From positions 2,976,001-3,040,000 of the forward strand of contig NZ_JANADO010000001.1 of NCBI RefSeq assembly GCF_024199845.1: DNA of 64,000 nt, read 5' to 3'. The translations under genes and the position numbers were made by a program. The notes beneath the pieces were generated by a model. That model was not told the DNA's origin. It worked only from the letters and a program-made list of their open reading frames with translations, and ran no database searches. Below are positions 52,935 through 62,205 of this stretch, in pieces (position 1 is the stretch's first letter; every line of letters begins with the position of its first letter). The stretch comes from Bradyrhizobium sp. CCGB12 (lineage in GTDB: Bacteria > Pseudomonadota > Alphaproteobacteria > Rhizobiales > Xanthobacteraceae).

Positions 52935-53972
52935 GTGCCTGAAACGAACGATCCCAAACCTGATACCGACAAGCCTGATGCCGACAAGCCAGATAGCGCC
53001 AAGTTAGATAGCGCCAAGCCCGATGCGTCCAAGCCGGATGAGGCGCGCGCCGACGGCGGGCTGGCGCGGGCCTACGACCGGATCAAGAGCGCAGAGGAAG
53101 ACCTCGCGCGGCTGGACCGGCTGGTTTCCGGAATGGAACGCAGCAGCGAAGGTCCGCAGGCCTCGCACGCAAGCCTTGGTGCGACGGCAGCCGCCACTCC
53201 CGGAAACAAGGCGCCGACGCCGGATGCCGGGGTTCCGAATGCCAAGATTCCGAATGCCGGGCTTCGCGATCAAGGCTTGAAGGGAGATCGAACCATGATG
53301 CGCGCGTTGGTCGGCCTCGTGCTGGCGATCGGCCTCCTCGGCGCCGCCTTCGCTTCGCAATATCGCGATGAGGCCAAATCGATCAGCAAGTCGATCATGG
53401 CGCGATGGGCTCCGCCGGCCGCGAGCAGCCCCCCTCAAGCGTCCGCGGTGGAAAGTCCGGCGCTGCCGCCCGCCGTGCAACTGGCTGCTGCGGATGAGTC
53501 GAGCCCGATGCCCGCGCCGCCGGCCGCCAAGGAAACGGAAAGCGCCCCAAAGCCTGGCTCCGCAGCGCCTGACCCGCCATCGTCCGAGCTCGCGCAATCG
53601 CTCAAGGCCATCACGAGCGAGCTAGCAAACATCAACGGGAAGCTCGAGCAACTGAAAAGCCGCAACGAGCAGACCCTGCGTGAGCAGTCCGACACCATTC
53701 AGCAGCTCAAGGCGGCGCAGGAGAAGGATTCCGTGGACAAGGCGCGCCTCGCCGCGCAGGTCCAGGCGCTGCAAACGCAACTGACCGCCTCCTCCGCGTC
53801 TGCAGCCGCCAAGCCCGTCGTGCGCAGCGTGATGAACAGTGATGCGGCTGCGCATGCCCGGCCGCAGGTACCAGCGGCCGCCCCCCGGCGGCCCAGACCA
53901 CCGCCGCGAGGACCCTGGATGCCCCCGCGCTATATGGCCGACCCCTATTATTACGGCGATCCGGATTGGTGA
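52935..53972 (+). CDS. Membrane-anchored coiled-coil protein of unknown function
   Basis: 345 residues if the GTG at 52935 is used (GGAG 7 bases upstream); in-frame starts at 52920 (ATG) and 52854 (GTG) are possible. The N-terminus is a KPD-type repeat (DKPDADKPDSAKLDSAKPDA). A short coiled coil with a leucine pattern (SAEEDLARLDRLVSGME), one membrane helix (ALVGLVLAIGLLGAAFA, about residue 125-145), an Ala/Pro linker and a longer coiled coil (about 220-290, ITSELANINGKLEQLKSRNE) follow, and the end is Pro/Arg/Tyr-rich (MPPRYMADPYYYGDPDW). Cytoplasm-to-periplasm topology is likely. No family function is known to me. Confidence 0.72.
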   Translation: MPETNDPKPDTDKPDADKPDSAKLDSAKPDASKPDEARADGGLARAYDRIKSAEEDLARLDRLVSGMERSSEGPQASHASLGATAAATPGNKAPTPDAGVPNAKIPNAGLRDQGLKGDRTMMRALVGLVLAIGLLGAAFASQYRDEAKSISKSIMARWAPPAASSPPQASAVESPALPPAVQLAAADESSPMPAPPAAKETESAPKPGSAAPDPPSSELAQSLKAITSELANINGKLEQLKSRNEQTLREQSDTIQQLKAAQEKDSVDKARLAAQVQALQTQLTASSASAAAKPVVRSVMNSDAAAHARPQVPAAAPRRPRPPPRGPWMPPRYMADPYYYGDPDW

Positions 53973-54075
53973 GCCCGGAAGGCGCGGGCTTGTTTCCCGA
54001 AGGCGCGATTGGATTTGAAGCCCTGCGAGCTGCGGCTCCGGCCCGCCTTTAGTGGCCGGCGTTAAGCGCGCAAAT

Positions 54076-55116
54076 CTACCTTCCGGCCGAGCGAAGGTCT
54101 TCGGCGACGCCGTCGAATGCGTTCTGACTCGCGACGGCCCCGCCCTGCTCCGCATCTGCCGGCGCCAACCGCCGACGCACCCCGACCCCAAAGATGTCGT
54201 GCACCAGCCCGAGCTTCCCGAGCCCCAGGATGATCAGCCCATTGATGTCGATCTCGTACCAGGCGTGGGAAATGTAAGCGTCGCGCGGAAACCGGTGATG
54301 GTTGTTGTGCAGCCCTTCGCCGAAGGTGAGGATCGTGGTCACGAGCTCGTTGGTCGTGCCGTCATTGGTGTCGTGGCGGCGGTAACCGAGGCGGCCGTCG
54401 CTGTGGCAGACCGAGTTCACCAGCGAGGTGGCCATGGTCATGATGTAGCTGCGGAACAGGCCGGAAAACAGGATGCAGCCGATCATCGTGTGCACGCCGC
54501 CGAAGGCGTAGCCGATGGCGCCCGGAATGATCACCGCCGACAGCGCGTACCAGTACCAGCGCGTCCTCGTGAAGAACATGGCGATCGGGTCGGCCAGAAT
54601 ATCCCTGGCGTAGTATTCGCCATCGGTGGTGGCCTGGTCCCACACCCAGCCGCCTTGCGCATGCGACATCCCCGTGAGGAAGCTCGCATAGCGGTTGCCG
54701 AAGCCGTCATAGTACGGGCTGTGGACGTCGCCGGGCTTGTCGGAGTGAAGATGGTGCCGCCGGTGGTTGCTCACCCACTTCAGGATCGAGCCCTGCACCG
54801 CCAGCGTCGCGATCGCGGCGCAGATCGTCCGCATCACTGGACCGCAGCGGAAGCTCCGGTGCACGAAGTAGCGATGCATGAAGCCAATCCCGACCGTGGT
54901 CAGCATGAACATGCCGACGAAGACCGAAATCTCCACCCGGCCGATGCCTTGCCAGACTGCCCAGACCAGCGCCGCGATCGAGCCGCCGATCATGAAGCCG
55001 AACGCGATGTAGGAATCGAGAAATTTGGCGTCGACCACCGGGCCTTCGAGCAGCACGCCCGGCGGCATTTTCGGGTTCGGCACTGCCTCCGACGCCAGGT
55101 CCTCGATTGCGGTCAT
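54076..55116 (-). CDS. Acyl-CoA/acyl-lipid desaturase-family protein
   Basis: 346 residues. Three histidine boxes of membrane di-iron desaturases are visible: HRYFVH near residue 81, HRRHH near 117 and HNNHH at 270-274, with hydrophobic helix pairs between them (FGFMIGGSIAALVWAVWQG; WYWYALSAVIIPGAIGYAFG). This is the stearoyl-CoA desaturase (OLE1/DesC) layout, introducing a cis double bond into a fatty acyl chain with oxygen and an electron donor. No ferredoxin or reductase gene is adjacent. The ribosome site at the ATG at 55116 is weak. The gene is convergent with the coiled-coil protein. Confidence 0.9.
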   Translation of the reverse strand: MTAIEDLASEAVPNPKMPPGVLLEGPVVDAKFLDSYIAFGFMIGGSIAALVWAVWQGIGRVEISVFVGMFMLTTVGIGFMHRYFVHRSFRCGPVMRTICAAIATLAVQGSILKWVSNHRRHHLHSDKPGDVHSPYYDGFGNRYASFLTGMSHAQGGWVWDQATTDGEYYARDILADPIAMFFTRTRWYWYALSAVIIPGAIGYAFGGVHTMIGCILFSGLFRSYIMTMATSLVNSVCHSDGRLGYRRHDTNDGTTNELVTTILTFGEGLHNNHHRFPRDAYISHAWYEIDINGLIILGLGKLGLVHDIFGVGVRRRLAPADAEQGGAVASQNAFDGVAEDLRSAGR

Positions 55117-55322
55117 TTGACTCGATCCATTTACGCAAAATTAACTGTTCTGCGGCGCAACCTACAACCTCGGGTTATTTCCATCAAGGACGCGAGCGGC
55201 CGTAGGAGCACGGAGCAGCGGCCCGAAAAGACGCGGCCAGCGTGAAATGAAGCGAGATTTCAAGGCGGGGCGGACGGCATTAACTAAATACAAACTCTCC
55301 GCAATTCACTCCCGCGGCGCCG

Positions 55323-56120
55323 ATGCCAAGGAAAAGCACCAGCCTCCTCCCTCGCCTGCGCAGGTTCCGGCGCGGCGTGCGGTGGGCACGAAAGAGGTTC
55401 GCGCGCGCACCGCGGATGGTTCGGGTCACCGCAGGCGTGGCGATGCTGCTTGCGGCGGCAACGCTCCTGAACATCGCCTATCAAACGATCCGCAAGCCAA
55501 CCGAGCTGTTCGCCGTCATCGGCCACACCCTCGACAAGGAGCCGGCAGAGAACTGGCGGCAATACGGGCCGCTGTTCCGCACCTACTCCACCGCGACGAT
55601 CACGCCGGAATTGCTCGCCGCGCTGGCGCAGGTCGAGAGTTCAGGCAATCCGGTGGCGCGCACCTATTGGCGCTGGCGATGGAGCTTCAATCCGCTCGCG
55701 ATCTACCGCCCCGCCTCCAGCGCCGTCGGCCTCTTCCAGATGACCGATCCGGCCTTCGCCGAGGCCGCACGGTTCTGTGTCCGCGGCAACGCGGTCACGG
55801 AGACTGCGTGCGGGTTCACCAGCTTCTACATCCGCGTGATCCCGAGCCACGCCATCGAACTGGCATCGGTCTATCTCGATCGCCAAGTGGCTGACGTTCT
55901 CGCCCGCGCGGGCGATGTAAGGGCCAGCGCGCAGCAGAAGCAGGATCTGGCCGCCTTCATCCATCTTTGCGGCGCTGGTCCCGCCACGGCTTATGCACGC
56001 CGCAAGTTTCAGATGACCGCCGACGAGAAGTGCGGCGATCACCTCGTCGCAAGCTATGTCGCCAGGGTCAACGCGATGAAGCGGCAGTTTTTGCGCCTTG
56101 CGGCGGACGGCAGCGACTAG
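55323..56120 (+). CDS. Membrane-anchored lytic transglycosylase-like protein (SLT domain)
   Basis: 265 residues. A basic N-terminus (RLRRFRRGVRWARKRF) precedes one membrane helix (VTAGVAMLLAAATLLNIAY). The periplasmic part has the SLT catalytic pattern: Glu105 in LAALAQVESSGNPVA, then SSAVGLFQMTDPAFAEA, and a later YARRKFQMTADEKCGDH. It would cleave muropeptide bonds with formation of anhydromuramic ends, either for wall turnover or to open the wall for a machine. Four Cys are present. It is divergent from the desaturase gene. The start is the first ATG; its ribosome site is not obvious. Confidence 0.85.
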   Translation: MPRKSTSLLPRLRRFRRGVRWARKRFARAPRMVRVTAGVAMLLAAATLLNIAYQTIRKPTELFAVIGHTLDKEPAENWRQYGPLFRTYSTATITPELLAALAQVESSGNPVARTYWRWRWSFNPLAIYRPASSAVGLFQMTDPAFAEAARFCVRGNAVTETACGFTSFYIRVIPSHAIELASVYLDRQVADVLARAGDVRASAQQKQDLAAFIHLCGAGPATAYARRKFQMTADEKCGDHLVASYVARVNAMKRQFLRLAADGSD

Positions 56121-56315
56121 GTCGAGCCCCCATAAACCCGCCGCGCGTCAGGCTGACACCTTCGCTTTGCTCCTATTGCGTGCAAGTTCGCGCCGCAGCG
56201 CATAGGTCGCAATGGGCCAAAATCACAAGTCGAGCTTCTCTGGATTTGCGGTGTCGCAGAAGTTATCTTGTGCAACTCACTAGGAATATTCCCTGGCTGC
56301 TGGTGAAGACGAAGG

Positions 56316-56828
56316 ATGACCGACGACGACGGCATTGAGATACGTCGCCTCGCACGGGAGGACGCAATCCTCTATCGAGACATTCGACTGGAGGCTCTTC
56401 AAGCCAACCCGGAAGCGTTCGGTAGCACCTTCGAGGTTGAAGATGCTCAGCCGCTGAGTCTGTTCTCGGATCGGCTCGGCAGCTCTACAGTGCTCGGCGC
56501 GTTCCGCGACACAAAGCTCGTCGGCATTGTCGGCTTTGCTGTCCAACAGGGCCTGAAAGAAGCTCACAAAGGCGCGCTTTGGGGAATGTACGTTCGACCC
56601 GCCGCAAGGAATGCCAAGGTCGGTCGACGGTTGGTCGAAGCGGTATGCAATCACGCCCGTCAGCAGGTTGAGCTGATCCAGCTCGGCGTGGTGCTGGACA
56701 ATGAACAGGCCCGGAGTCTCTACGCGAGATTGGGCTTTCTGGAGTACGGCGTGGAGAAGAACGCTCTGAAGCAAGCTGGCCGCTACTACGACTTGGTTCT
56801 CATGGCAAAGGATCTCTCGCGGCACTGA
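56316..56828 (+). CDS. GNAT-family N-acetyltransferase
   Basis: 170 residues. The GNAT fold is indicated by IEIRRLAREDAILYRDIRLEAL at the start, GALWGMYVRPAARNAKVGRRL (acetyl-CoA-binding motif A, with R/Q-x-x-G-x-G/A replaced by RNAKVG), and VVLDNEQARSLYARLGF (motif B). It transfers an acetyl group to an amine on an unknown small molecule or protein. The 195-base gap before it and the F-type repeat after it separate it from its neighbours. Confidence 0.88.
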   Translation: MTDDDGIEIRRLAREDAILYRDIRLEALQANPEAFGSTFEVEDAQPLSLFSDRLGSSTVLGAFRDTKLVGIVGFAVQQGLKEAHKGALWGMYVRPAARNAKVGRRLVEAVCNHARQQVELIQLGVVLDNEQARSLYARLGFLEYGVEKNALKQAGRYYDLVLMAKDLSRH

Positions 56829-56873
56829 ATTATTTTGCGACGCCGAGATCGACTGCTCACCAGCAGGCACGAT

Positions 56874-56989
56874 TTCCGCTATGGGTGAAAAGCGGCGGTG
56901 GACGCCAGTGCGGCCCGGCGTCTGGTCTACCTCTCATAGACGACATCTCGATGGCTTGAGCGTTGTTCGGCTTGGGGCCACTTCCTGAC
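56874..56989. repeat. 116-bp intergenic repeat, copy 1
   Basis: This segment aligns without gaps to 60557-60672 with 18 differences in 116 bases. Both copies start TTCCGCT and contain CGTTCGGCTTGGGGCCA-like text near the end. It lies between the GNAT and glycosidase-like genes. Confidence 0.8.
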
Positions 56990-57036
56990 ATCGCCGATGG
57001 GTATATAGGATCATCGTCCACCCCGGAGAACAGCAA

Positions 57037-58257
57037 GTGGACCGATTAGAAACCTTCGTATGGATCGTAACGTCTTTCATAATCATTATGGCCGCCACCC
57101 CACCACGGGCTTTAGCAACACCAGAAGCGTCTGCATGCGGGTACCTCGCTGGTCTAATCGATAAGGCACCGCCAGGGCCGTTGTTCTTGTCCAGCTATCC
57201 GACCGTGGAATCGGGGCCTCTCCATGGCGCCGCATACCTTTATGACAATGCGGTGGCCGCCATCGCATTAGTCGGTTGCGGTGAGCGAGACAAAGCACGT
57301 CGGATCGGCGCGGCGATTCTCTGGGCTATCGATAACGACCGGACCTGGCATGATGGACGGCTCCGGAACGCTTACGCCGCGGGTGTGTTGGCGAGTGGCT
57401 CCGCCAAACTTCCGGGTTGGTGGGACAATACTCAGAACAAGTGGTTAGAAGATCGATATCAGGTGGGCAGCGATGTTGGTAACATGGCATGGGCCATGTT
57501 GGCATTGCTGTCGATTGATGATGTGAACACCGGCTCTCGGTTCCGCGATGGTGCAGCACGGCTTGGCGCCTGGGTCGCGCAATGGGCCGATACGCGCGGT
57601 ACTGGCGGTTTCACGGGTGGTACGTTTGGGCACGAACCGACGCCGGAAGTGCGGACGTGGAAATCGACTGAACATAATACGGACCTTGCCGCCGCGTTTG
57701 GCCTTCTTGCGATCCGTACAGGCGAGTCGCGCTGGCGCGATAAGGCAACGGTTGCCGAGTACTTCGTAAATACGATGTGGGATCCGGCATGCGCCTGTTT
57801 CGCCGCAGGTACCGCTGAAGACGGTGTCACGCACAATCCGATTTTGGCTCTGGATGCCCAGGTCTGGCCTTTAATGGCGCTCCCCGGAGCGGCCGAGAAA
57901 TTTGCATCGGCAATTACTACCGCCGAACAGCGAATGAGGGTCGACGAGGGCTTTTCCTACGGTGAAGACCGAGACGGTGTGTGGACCGAAGGGACGGGCC
58001 AAATGGCTCTCTTGTTGAAATTGCTTGGCAGGACTGGGAGGGCAAAGTCGTTGATCGCTGTCATCGAATCCCAGAGGTCGCCGGATGGTGGGTTGTATGC
58101 CACAACTGCCCGCGAGTTACCGACTGGGTTCGTGTTGGACACCGATCCGACCAAGCCGCGACTCTATTTCCGATTGCCACATCTTGGCGCAGCTTCGTGG
58201 GCTGCCCTCGCGGAACGTGGGTTCAATCCCTTTACGGTGACAAAAGGACTTCCGTAG
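57037..58257 (+). CDS. Exported protein resembling (alpha/alpha)6-barrel glycosidases
   Basis: 406 residues from a GTG at 57037 with GGAG 9 bases upstream. A signal sequence (FVWIVTSFIIIMAATPPRALA) is followed by repeated helical hairpins: HGAAYLYDNAVAAIALVGC, GSDVGNMAWAMLALLSID, EHNTDLAAAFGLLAIRTG, ALDAQVWPLMALPGA, DGVWTEGTGQMALLLKLLG and DGGLYATTARELPTG. Regularly spaced DNA/W motifs and acidic residues between helix pairs are characteristic of six-hairpin glycosidases and polysaccharide lyases. No family number or catalytic pair is assigned. Base composition is lower in GC than core genes; it lies in the repeat-rich accessory stretch, so recent acquisition is plausible. Confidence 0.65.
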   Translation: MDRLETFVWIVTSFIIIMAATPPRALATPEASACGYLAGLIDKAPPGPLFLSSYPTVESGPLHGAAYLYDNAVAAIALVGCGERDKARRIGAAILWAIDNDRTWHDGRLRNAYAAGVLASGSAKLPGWWDNTQNKWLEDRYQVGSDVGNMAWAMLALLSIDDVNTGSRFRDGAARLGAWVAQWADTRGTGGFTGGTFGHEPTPEVRTWKSTEHNTDLAAAFGLLAIRTGESRWRDKATVAEYFVNTMWDPACACFAAGTAEDGVTHNPILALDAQVWPLMALPGAAEKFASAITTAEQRMRVDEGFSYGEDRDGVWTEGTGQMALLLKLLGRTGRAKSLIAVIESQRSPDGGLYATTARELPTGFVLDTDPTKPRLYFRLPHLGAASWAALAERGFNPFTVTKGLP

Positions 58258-58392
58258 TTGAGCCGCAGTGCTTCTCGTCTCAGCCATTTCGGTCTGTTTT
58301 GATTTCGATATGTCCGCAAAGGCTCACAAGCTGACAATCGGCTGGCGGCCCCGAAACGTCGGCTACGGGCCCATGAGGAGACATGAACCGCC

Positions 58393-59349
58393 CTATTCAA
58401 TCACCTCGTGGGCCCGCGCGAGCAGGGTCGGCGGAATATGGAGATTGAGTGCCCTGGCGGTTTTGAGGTTGATGATCAGCTCAAATTTGGTCGGTTGCGA
58501 AACCGGCATCTCAGCCGGCTTTCCTCCCTTCAATATCTTGTCGACGTAGCTTGCCATTGCTCGGGTCTGCTCCGCCGCATCCTGCGTGTACGCCATGAGC
58601 CCACCCGCCGCCGGCAATGCCCGTACTATGGAGAATGACGCAAGTTTGTTTTTCAGCGCCAACTCAATGCTGGTAGCGCGCAAAAGAGTAGGCTGAATGA
58701 TCACAGCATCGGCCGCGCCATTCCGCATTTCAGCGAAAGCGGTCTCGAATTCATCGTCGGGATGGCGCATCAATGGCTGCGTCGCGACACCGATACTACC
58801 CGCGACTTTGTCAATCTCCGCGAGGAAGGATTTGGTGAATGGGTCAGCCGCATTGGCAAGGATCGCCACCCGATGCGCCGACGGAATCGTATCGCGAATC
58901 AGTTCGACGCATTTGCCTCCGAGCTGAGCCCCGAAACTATCCACTCCGGTTACGTTGCCGCCCGGCCGAGACAGGCTGGCGACGAGGCCAGTGCCGACCG
59001 GATCGCCTGAGGTCATCACGATCGGTATTTCGGCTGTGGCACGTTTTGCAGCCGTAGCCGCTGGCGTCTGCCAGGCGACGATAATGTCAACCTTTAGCCT
59101 CACGAGGTCGGCGGCCGCGTCGGCAAGCACGGCTGCATTGCCTCCCGCCGAACGGATTTGCAGCTGGATGTCCCGATTCTCGAGATGGCCGAGTTCCCGA
59201 AGTCCGTCGCGCAGTTCTTTCAGGAATGATTCGGGATTCGGATTGCCGAGGACGAGTACGCCAATGAGGCGCGTGACCGGCTGCGCTGTAGCCGCGATTG
59301 GCCAAATGACCCCTCCGGTTACAAGACCCAGAAAATGTCGGCGCCTCAT
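58393..59349 (-). CDS. ABC transporter substrate-binding protein (PF04392/TrpX-like family)
   Basis: 318 residues. The signal [20 protein letters not shown] has a twin-arginine-like start. The mature part is typical of this family: [87 protein letters not shown], and a C-terminus [18 protein letters not shown]. Members bind small ligands (some tryptophan) in the periplasm for ABC import. No permease or ATPase gene accompanies it; Bradyrhizobium genomes hold many such orphan copies. It is convergent with the glycosidase-like gene. Confidence 0.9.
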   Translation of the reverse strand: MRRRHFLGLVTGGVIWPIAATAQPVTRLIGVLVLGNPNPESFLKELRDGLRELGHLENRDIQLQIRSAGGNAAVLADAAADLVRLKVDIIVAWQTPAATAAKRATAEIPIVMTSGDPVGTGLVASLSRPGGNVTGVDSFGAQLGGKCVELIRDTIPSAHRVAILANAADPFTKSFLAEIDKVAGSIGVATQPLMRHPDDEFETAFAEMRNGAADAVIIQPTLLRATSIELALKNKLASFSIVRALPAAGGLMAYTQDAAEQTRAMASYVDKILKGGKPAEMPVSQPTKFELIINLKTARALNLHIPPTLLARAHEVIE

Positions 59350-59714
59350 GATCGCCCCCGCTTCCGTGGTGAAACGAGCAACGCCGCAAAAGCCGCTATG
59401 AACTCTCGCCGCTTCACTCGATCCTCACGGCAGCTTGAGGACGGCGGCACGCACTGTATCACGTCTCGATCATGGTCGCTGCATTGAGCTTACAGGGCGC
59501 GTCTCCGCGCGATGTCGCAGTTGGGTCAAAATGCGAAGAACTCGGCCTGAGCAAAACTAGTCCGCTGCCACCCACGAAGCTGACCTCAATGAGACGGTTC
59601 CACTACACTGATGGGCAAGCGCGTTGCATAGGACGCCAGCGGGCGATGCCCCAGGGCCGGGCTGATCTGTGTTAGTCTTCAAAACATGGTTGGACGGCTT
59701 TGGCGGAGGCGATT
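59350..59714. other. 365-base spacer between the divergent ABC-binding and ThuA genes
   Basis: No gene is seen. The segment around 59515-59590 (GTTGGGTCAAAATGCGAAGA and following) resembles widespread degenerate intergenic repeats of this genus. Short frames on the plus strand here (59472-59675) have no ribosome site. Confidence 0.4.
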
Positions 59715-60470
59715 GTGAGGCGACGTGAGTTCATCGCGCTCCTCGGCGGCGCGGCGGCAATCCGACCACTCGGCGCGCATGCTGAGCGTCCGCCAGAGCG
59801 CATCCTCTATTTCACATACTCCGCCGGCTACCGGCATGATGTCATACCGCTTTCTAAGGTAATCTTGACTCAGCTCGGAAGCAATTCGGGTGTCTTTGAA
59901 GTCACTGCAACGGAAGACACGTCTGAATTTTCTACCGAAAACCTCGAGCGCTACGCAGCGGTGATGTTCTACACAACCGGAGAACTTCCGATGAGCGACG
60001 CGCAAAAGAGAGCTCTTCTCAACTTTGTGCGCTCGGGCCGCGGGTTCCTCGGCGTTCATTCGGCGACGGACACGTTCTACAATTGGCCGGACTATCTCGA
60101 CCTGATCGGCGGCTACTTTAATGGTCATCCTTGGCATCAGGCCGTGAAGATCGAGGTGGTTGATGCCGGCGATCCCCTGGTGGCTTTTCTCGGGAATTCG
60201 TTGCAAGTCGAGGACGAGATCTACCAGATCAGCGACTTCGACTATCGTGGATCACGCGTGCTTCTGCGCCTCGACCCAAGCTCGGTGGACCTTGGCAAGA
60301 CTGGCGTACATCAACGATTCTATGGCTGGCCTCTCACCTGGACCCGATTCTATGGCGAGGGACGAGTATTTTATTCGGCGCTAGGCCACGAGCCGTCAGT
60401 TTGGCAGGACGCCCGCTACCAGCGAATCCTCACGAACGCTATCACTTGGTCTATGCGAAGGTCGCCCTAG
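59715..60470 (+). CDS. Tat-exported ThuA-domain protein
   Basis: 251 residues from a GTG at 59715, with GGAGG 5 bases upstream; an in-frame TTG lies at 59700. The start RRREFIALLGGAAA is a twin-arginine signal. The ThuA domain is clear: ILYFTYSAGYRHDVIP, FYTTGELPMSDAQKRALLNF, GRGFLGVHSATDTFYNWPDY, LIGGYFNGHPWHQ, and the end GRVFYSALGHEPSVWQDARY. ThuA-like proteins have a flavodoxin/glutamine-amidotransferase-like fold; some take part in trehalose or other sugar use. The periplasmic location suggests sugar handling near the surface, but no sugar operon adjoins. Confidence 0.88.
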   Translation: MRRREFIALLGGAAAIRPLGAHAERPPERILYFTYSAGYRHDVIPLSKVILTQLGSNSGVFEVTATEDTSEFSTENLERYAAVMFYTTGELPMSDAQKRALLNFVRSGRGFLGVHSATDTFYNWPDYLDLIGGYFNGHPWHQAVKIEVVDAGDPLVAFLGNSLQVEDEIYQISDFDYRGSRVLLRLDPSSVDLGKTGVHQRFYGWPLTWTRFYGEGRVFYSALGHEPSVWQDARYQRILTNAITWSMRRSP

Positions 60471-60556
60471 TAGACGCCGCGGCACTTCGCATTTGCGCCA
60501 CCGCCGGATTCGTAGCCTGGTCCGTGCCAGCGGTTCGGACGGTCTTGGTCTGCGAC

Positions 60557-60672
60557 TTCCGCTCCGGGTCACAAGCGGCGGTGGAGGCCACTGCGGCCTA
60601 GCGTCTGGTTTACCGCCCATAGCCGACATTTCGATAGCTTGGGCGCTGTTCGGCTTGGGGCCAATTCCGGAC
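60557..60672. repeat. 116-bp intergenic repeat, copy 2
   Basis: It aligns without gaps to 56874-56989 (98 of 116 identical). It makes up the middle of the 343-base gap between the ThuA gene and a small membrane protein gene; the rest of that gap shows nothing recognisable. Confidence 0.8.
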
Positions 60673-60813
60673 GTCTGCTGCCAATAGGCTCCTCGGCAAC
60701 GATCTATTAATCGTGAGCGCGAGCTCACGTGCGATTTGATCGATTAGCGCTTAAGTTGTGATCGACATGATCGAAGGCTTGGGTGCAAATCGCATGCAAT
60801 CGATGGTACGCCG

Positions 60814-61053
60814 GTGAAGCACCCCAATCCAAGGAAGCATCGATCCGTTCGGCGACTCCACTGGAGTCCGGACCGCGCGGGCATTGTATGGATGCTGGTG
60901 TTAGCAATTATTGCTATCGCCATCTTTGCAGCGGTTGCGGTTTATTACCCCTTCCTGCCACAGCGGGACGCCAATGCGGGCTTTGGACCCGATTGGGATT
61001 GCACACCTCATCCCATAGGCGAACCCACATGCATCAAGAAGATCGGTCGGTAG
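60814..61053 (+). CDS. Small single-span membrane protein
   Basis: 79 residues from a GTG at 60814 (ribosome site weak). A basic N-terminus (KHPNPRKHRSVRRLHW) precedes one membrane helix (GIVWMLVLAIIAIAIFAAVAV) and a short tail with two Cys (FGPDWDCTPHPIGEPTCIKK). The CTxxxxGEPTC-like end recurs in small hypothetical proteins of this genus. Function unknown; the two Cys could form a periplasmic disulfide. Confidence 0.6.
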   Translation: MKHPNPRKHRSVRRLHWSPDRAGIVWMLVLAIIAIAIFAAVAVYYPFLPQRDANAGFGPDWDCTPHPIGEPTCIKKIGR

Positions 61054-61335
61054 CCACGGCCGAACGCTGCTTCTTTGAGCGCGGTGAGGCGACGATCAGG
61101 CAATTGATTTCACTCGTAAGGTAAGATCAAAAAATGAGATCAGAGAAATCCATTGTGGTTCGCTCAAGCCAATTTCTGTACGTGGGAGCGAGCAGTGAGG
61201 TCCGCGATGGGTCATTTTGGACGGTTTCAGGAGAGATTGTCGGCTGGCTGATGTCCGCTTCTACCCGTTAGCGTCCAACCGGGGCGTGCCCGGAAGCATT
61301 GCGTCCGGCCAAACGTCCGCGCCCGAGCAAACGAA

Positions 61336-61423
61336 CGTAGGCCGGATGGAGCGCAAGCGTAATCTGGGACCCGTGTGCCCCGTGGCAACACCCCGGATTG
61401 CGCTGCGCTCCATCCGGGCTACG
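61336..61423. repeat. Palindromic repeat (CGTAGCCCGGATGGAGCGC family)
   Basis: CGTAGGCCGGATGGAGCGCA at the left is the inverted copy of TGCGCTCCATCCGGGCTACG at the right, apart from one or two mismatches. A related copy spans 62956-63088 and a short one 61982-62056. Confidence 0.85.
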
Positions 61424-61570
61424 AACTATCACGAGCGGGTCAACGCGATAAAGCGAACCGCTCGCCGTGAGCAGCAGAAGCGATTTCATCGGATCCTCGT
61501 ACGCCGTCAGACTGAACTCCGGCGTCATCATTTAGCGCGTCAGGAAGGTGGACCGAAGTGAATTTCCGCC

Positions 61571-61640
61571 CGTGGGATGGGTGCAGCGACCCATCCGCCG
61601 TCACGCGACGAGCGAAGGCGGAAGCAATACCCATCGGCTG
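61571..61640. repeat. Fragment of the GGATGGGT palindromic repeat family
   Basis: CGTGGGATGGGTGCAGCGAC followed by GCGGAAGCAATACCCATCGG; the copy seems truncated on the right compared with 62079-62200. Confidence 0.6.
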
Positions 61641-61735
61641 CGGCAGCGCTTGTGATGGGAGGAACCAATCGACCTCCATTGTTTTGAGATTTGCTGCCTC
61701 CGTTAAGGGTGGCAGTGACAAGTTGAGAGGCGAAA

Positions 61736-61966
61736 ATGTTCCTGACGGGACTTGGCGCGCTGCTCATCTTCGGCGGACTCCTCTACATGGCGCGCACTAC
61801 TATTTGGCGGGGACCCCTTAGCGGTCGGGACTCCCCTCGACAGGTTCGCGACACGCTGGAACCGCCTCGGCGCGGCCTGGGATTCCTTGGGATCGCATCG
61901 AACTGGCCGGGAATTGTTCTGATGGCCGCCGGTGCGGTGCTGATGGCGTCAGGCGCGAGCTTCTAG
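61736..61966 (+). CDS. Small two-span membrane protein
   Basis: 76 residues from the ATG at 61736, preceded by GAGAGGCG. Two hydrophobic segments (LTGLGALLIFGGLLYMA and WPGIVLMAAGAVLMASGA) flank a polar loop (GPLSGRDSPRQVRDTLEPPR). No family is recognised. It is surrounded by palindromic repeats on both sides. Confidence 0.65.
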   Translation: MFLTGLGALLIFGGLLYMARTTIWRGPLSGRDSPRQVRDTLEPPRRGLGFLGIASNWPGIVLMAAGAVLMASGASF

Positions 61967-61981
61967 GCTCAACGCGATGAA

Positions 61982-62056
61982 GTAGCCCGGATGGAGCGCA
62001 GCGTAAATCAGCAAACGAACGTAGCCCGGATCGAGCGCAAGCGTAATCCGGGCTAC
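61982..62056. repeat. Short nested copies of the CCCGGATGGAGCGC repeat family
   Basis: GTAGCCCGGATGGAGCGCAG is followed directly by a second GTAGCCCGGATCGAGCGCAA, then TAATCCGGGCTAC, i.e. a truncated copy next to a compact hairpin form. Confidence 0.8.
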
Positions 62057-62078
62057 AGATTCCGTTCAGTCCGCAGAC

Positions 62079-62200
62079 CGTAGGATGGGTGGAGCGACCT
62101 GGCCGCCCTGGCTCGCCGAGCGGAAGCGATACGCATCGACGCTAGGCGCGACGACGCGTTTCGCAACAGCTCAACCCATCTTACGAACTGCGCTTTACGC
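62079..62200. repeat. Palindromic repeat (CGTAGGATGGGTGGAGCG family)
   Basis: CGTAGGATGGGTGGAGCG at the left and GCTCAACCCATCTTACG at the right are inverted ends; the tail GAACTGCGCTTTACG also follows the copy at 52.7 kb. It ends just before the stop of the minus-strand gene at 62206. Confidence 0.8.
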
Positions 62201-62205
62201 CTGCC

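Larger units (their letters stand above)
61054..61735. other. 682-base repeat-rich spacer
   Basis: No gene is supported. It contains the palindromic repeat at 61336-61423 and a second repeat-family fragment from about 61571. The open frames that span it are only readings through repeats. Confidence 0.5.

Noticed and set aside
59472..59675. 67-codon frame before the ThuA gene
   Set aside because: No ribosome site, and it reads through a degenerate intergenic repeat.
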